Origin: an uncultured bacterium
Lineage (GTDB): Bacteria > Desulfobacterota > WTBG01
DNA length: 6,599 nt
Direction of reading: 5' to 3'
NCBI GenBank assembly: GCA_938024025.1
Contig: CALJBY010000119.1
Location: 1-6,599 of the forward strand
Shown here: one piece after another, positions 5,037 through 6,599 of the stretch
Position numbering within the stretch: position 1 is the stretch's first letter
Layout of the letters: every line of letters starts with the position of its first letter
Made by a program: the position numbers and the translations under genes
The notes under the pieces: generated by a model
What the model saw: only the letters and a program-made list of their open reading frames with translations
What the model was told of the DNA's origin: nothing
Databases searched by the model: none

Positions 5037-5819
5037 ATGCTTTCAGCTGCTGAAAAAACCCTTATTGAAGTAAACGACGTACATAAGTCATTTGCGCATA
5101 ACCATGTGTTGCGGGGACTGAGCCTTGCTATACGACAAGGTGAAAGCATGGTAGTTATTGGAGGAAGCGGGACGGGCAAAAGCGTACTCATTAAATGCAT
5201 TATAGGCATACTGAGCCCGGACCGGGGAAACATCTTTGTGGCGGGCCAGGATATTGGTTCACTCAAAGAAAAAGACCTCTACCAATTAAGAAAAAAATTT
5301 GGTATGCTTTTTCAAGCCGGTGCCCTCTTTGACTCCATGAAGGTGTGGGAGAATGTGGGCTTCGGGCTTCTCCAGCACACCACGCTCAGTAAAAAAGAAG
5401 TCAAAAAGCGTGCTATCGAAAAATTAAATCTTCTGGGGCTCCATCAGATTGAAGACCTCATGCCCTCTGAGCTCAGTGGAGGGATGAGAAAACGGGTGAG
5501 TTTAGCACGGGCAATTGCCATGGAACCCGAGATACTGCTCTACGATGAACCGACTACCGGACTCGATCCCATCCGGGCAGATACCATAAATGCGTTGATT
5601 GTTGAAATGAGAAAAAAAATCAAGGTCACCTCTATCACCATTACCCACGACATGGTAAGCGCCTATAAAGTCGGCGATCGTATTGCAATGCTCTACCAGG
5701 GTAAAATCATAGAGGTCGGGACACCCGATGAAATAAAGAACTCTACCAGTGCCATCGTTCAACAGTTTATCCAGGGAAAGGCTGAGGGACCCATTACCCA
5801 GGCCGAAGCCCAGATATAA
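5037..5819 (+). CDS. mlaF: MlaF-family ABC transporter ATPase
   Basis: A 260-residue cytoplasmic ATPase that drives the MlaE permease. All ABC motifs are present: Walker A GGSGTGKS (42-49, Lys48), Q-loop Gln93 in MLFQAGALFDS, signature LSGGM (146-150) in the MlaF-type form ELSGGMRKRVSLARAI, Walker B ILLYDEP (166-172, Glu171), D-loop TGLDP (174-178) and H-loop His204 in TITHD. The domain starts at about residue 9 (LIEVNDVHKSF), which supports the ATG at 5037. The frame is open to an ATG at 4914, but the extra 41 residues are translated tandem repeat and should not be annotated. The ribosome binding site is weak: an AGG 12 nt upstream lies inside the TAGGCA repeat. The gene is separated from mlaE by the 256-bp repeat mosaic and from mlaD by 88 bp. 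Confidence 0.96.
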   Translation: MLSAAEKTLIEVNDVHKSFAHNHVLRGLSLAIRQGESMVVIGGSGTGKSVLIKCIIGILSPDRGNIFVAGQDIGSLKEKDLYQLRKKFGMLFQAGALFDSMKVWENVGFGLLQHTTLSKKEVKKRAIEKLNLLGLHQIEDLMPSELSGGMRKRVSLARAIAMEPEILLYDEPTTGLDPIRADTINALIVEMRKKIKVTSITITHDMVSAYKVGDRIAMLYQGKIIEVGTPDEIKNSTSAIVQQFIQGKAEGPITQAEAQI

Positions 5820-5829
5820 GGAACAGCCT

Positions 5830-5851
5830 GTTGGCCTGCAAGCGTGCCAAC
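5830..5851 (+). terminator. Weak hairpin in the mlaF-mlaD gap
   Basis: GTTGGC (5830-5835) and GCCAAC (5846-5851) can form a 6-bp stem with a 10-nt loop. A short CTTTT follows about 10 nt later. The stem is short and the T-tract distant and brief, so it may be a weak attenuator, an RNA-processing site or chance. A full stop here would split the transporter operon, which seems unlikely. Confidence 0.2.
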
Positions 5852-5907
5852 CTGACTGCTTTTAACAACGGGTAAACTCATTTTTGACAGTCAAGGAAGG
5901 TACCCCT

Positions 5908-6599
5908 ATGTCTACAGAAGTAAAAGTAGGTCTATTCGTTATACTGGGGCTGTGCATCCTCATTTACATGACAGCAACGGTAGGTAAATGGAATTTCGGG
6001 CAGGACAAGGGCTATCTTGTCACCGTCAAGCTTGACTCCGCGGCAGGATTACTGAAAGATTCGCCGGTAAAAGTTTTGGGGGTCACACAGGGCAAGGTTG
6101 AGGCATTGAAGATAGAGGGCGGCAAGGCAAAGATCTCCATGCGCTTACCCAGGGCCCTCACCTTACCCGAAGATTCTCTCGTCTACCTGCGTTCGGAAGG
6201 GTTGTTAGGTGAAAATTATATCGAGATCAAACCTGGTTCCCCTCAAAAACCGCCGGTTACACACGAGGGAGAACTTCTGCAGGGAGCCCCTCCTGCAGAC
6301 ATAGACCAGCTGTTAACGGAATTGAGCACCGTTGCCACGGGCATTAACGACCTTACCCGAACGATCACCCAACCCACTGACAACGCTCAAGAGGAAAAGG
6401 GTAAAAGAGGGGCCCTGCAGTCAATCATCAGCAATCTTGAAGAAACGAGCACCTCTTTAAAAAACCTCTCCAGGAGCATTGAACGGGGAGAAGGCACCCT
6501 GGGTAAACTCCTCACCGATGAAACCATCTACCATCAACTAACAACCACCTTGTCTGACATAGGTGTTGTGTTCGAGAACTTGAGCTCCAGCGAGGGAAC
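5908..6599 (+). CDS. mlaD: MCE-domain lipid-binding subunit (MlaD-like), 3' end cut by window
   Basis: 230 complete codons are visible. A short start (MSTEVKVG) leads into one membrane anchor at about residues 8-24 (LFVILGLCILIYMTATV), with the rest expected in the periplasm. One MCE domain spans about 35-110: YLVTVKLDSAAGLLKDSPVKVLGVTQGKVEAL, then RLPRALTLPEDSLVYLRSEGLLGENYIEIKPG, matching the family's pattern of GVxxGxV, a loop, and LGxxYIExxPG. The helical tail contains IERGEGTLGKLLTDETIYHQL at 191-211, a motif typical of MCE proteins, so the protein is longer than E. coli MlaD (about 183 aa). MCE subunits assemble as hexamers on the MlaE-MlaF core and carry lipid across the periplasm. The start is well supported: AAGGAAGG (5893-5900) ends 7 nt before the ATG. 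What lies downstream is out of view. Confidence 0.93.
   Translation, partial: MSTEVKVGLFVILGLCILIYMTATVGKWNFGQDKGYLVTVKLDSAAGLLKDSPVKVLGVTQGKVEALKIEGGKAKISMRLPRALTLPEDSLVYLRSEGLLGENYIEIKPGSPQKPPVTHEGELLQGAPPADIDQLLTELSTVATGINDLTRTITQPTDNAQEEKGKRGALQSIISNLEETSTSLKNLSRSIERGEGTLGKLLTDETIYHQLTTTLSDIGVVFENLSSSEG

Overview
The window looks like chromosomal DNA from a diderm (outer-membrane) bacterium. It carries a cytoplasmic alanine racemase, so peptidoglycan is made, and three adjacent genes of an MCE/Mla-type lipid ABC transporter (permease, ATPase, periplasmic MCE subunit), a system of two-membrane cells. The lineage cannot be fixed from this sequence. The spacer made of short tandem repeats and the HEAT-like/helical protein of unknown function remind me of environmental Planctomycetota (Brocadiales-like) and similar uncultured phyla, but this is a low-confidence recollection. 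There are no rRNA or tRNA genes, CRISPR arrays, insertion sequences or phage genes.

Left part (1-1151): a leftward, 3'-truncated gene for a secreted alkaline phosphatase/sulfatase superfamily protein (1-553), starting at TTG. It has Thr where a true sulfatase has the formylglycine Cys/Ser. A divergent intergenic region of about 600 bp follows. It holds a leftward 29-codon ORF behind a perfect AGGAGG, a two-copy 11-bp repeat, an AT-rich inverted repeat that overlaps a possible leftward promoter, and a strong rightward sigma70-type promoter (TTGACT, 18 bp, TATAAT).

Right part (1152-6599): five rightward genes with short gaps and no convincing terminator, probably one transcription unit: a HEAT-like helical protein of unknown function (1152-2768), alr (2844-3980), mlaE-like permease (4007-4780), mlaF-like ATPase (5037-5819) and mlaD-like MCE protein (5908 to the window edge, truncated). 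Alr supplies D-alanine for the wall. MlaE and MlaF form the inner-membrane ABC core and MlaD adds the lipid-binding periplasmic part, so the unit is themed on the cell envelope.

The oddest stretch is the 256-bp mlaE-mlaF spacer (4781-5036). Most of it is a patchwork of at least seven unrelated direct repeats with periods of 7 to 10 bp. It stays open in frame with mlaF and so creates a false 41-residue N-terminal extension. I see no clear new defence or mobile system. The best leads are this repeat mosaic, the unknown gene at the head of the operon, the non-canonical sulfatase-fold enzyme, and the small SD-preceded ORF in the leader.
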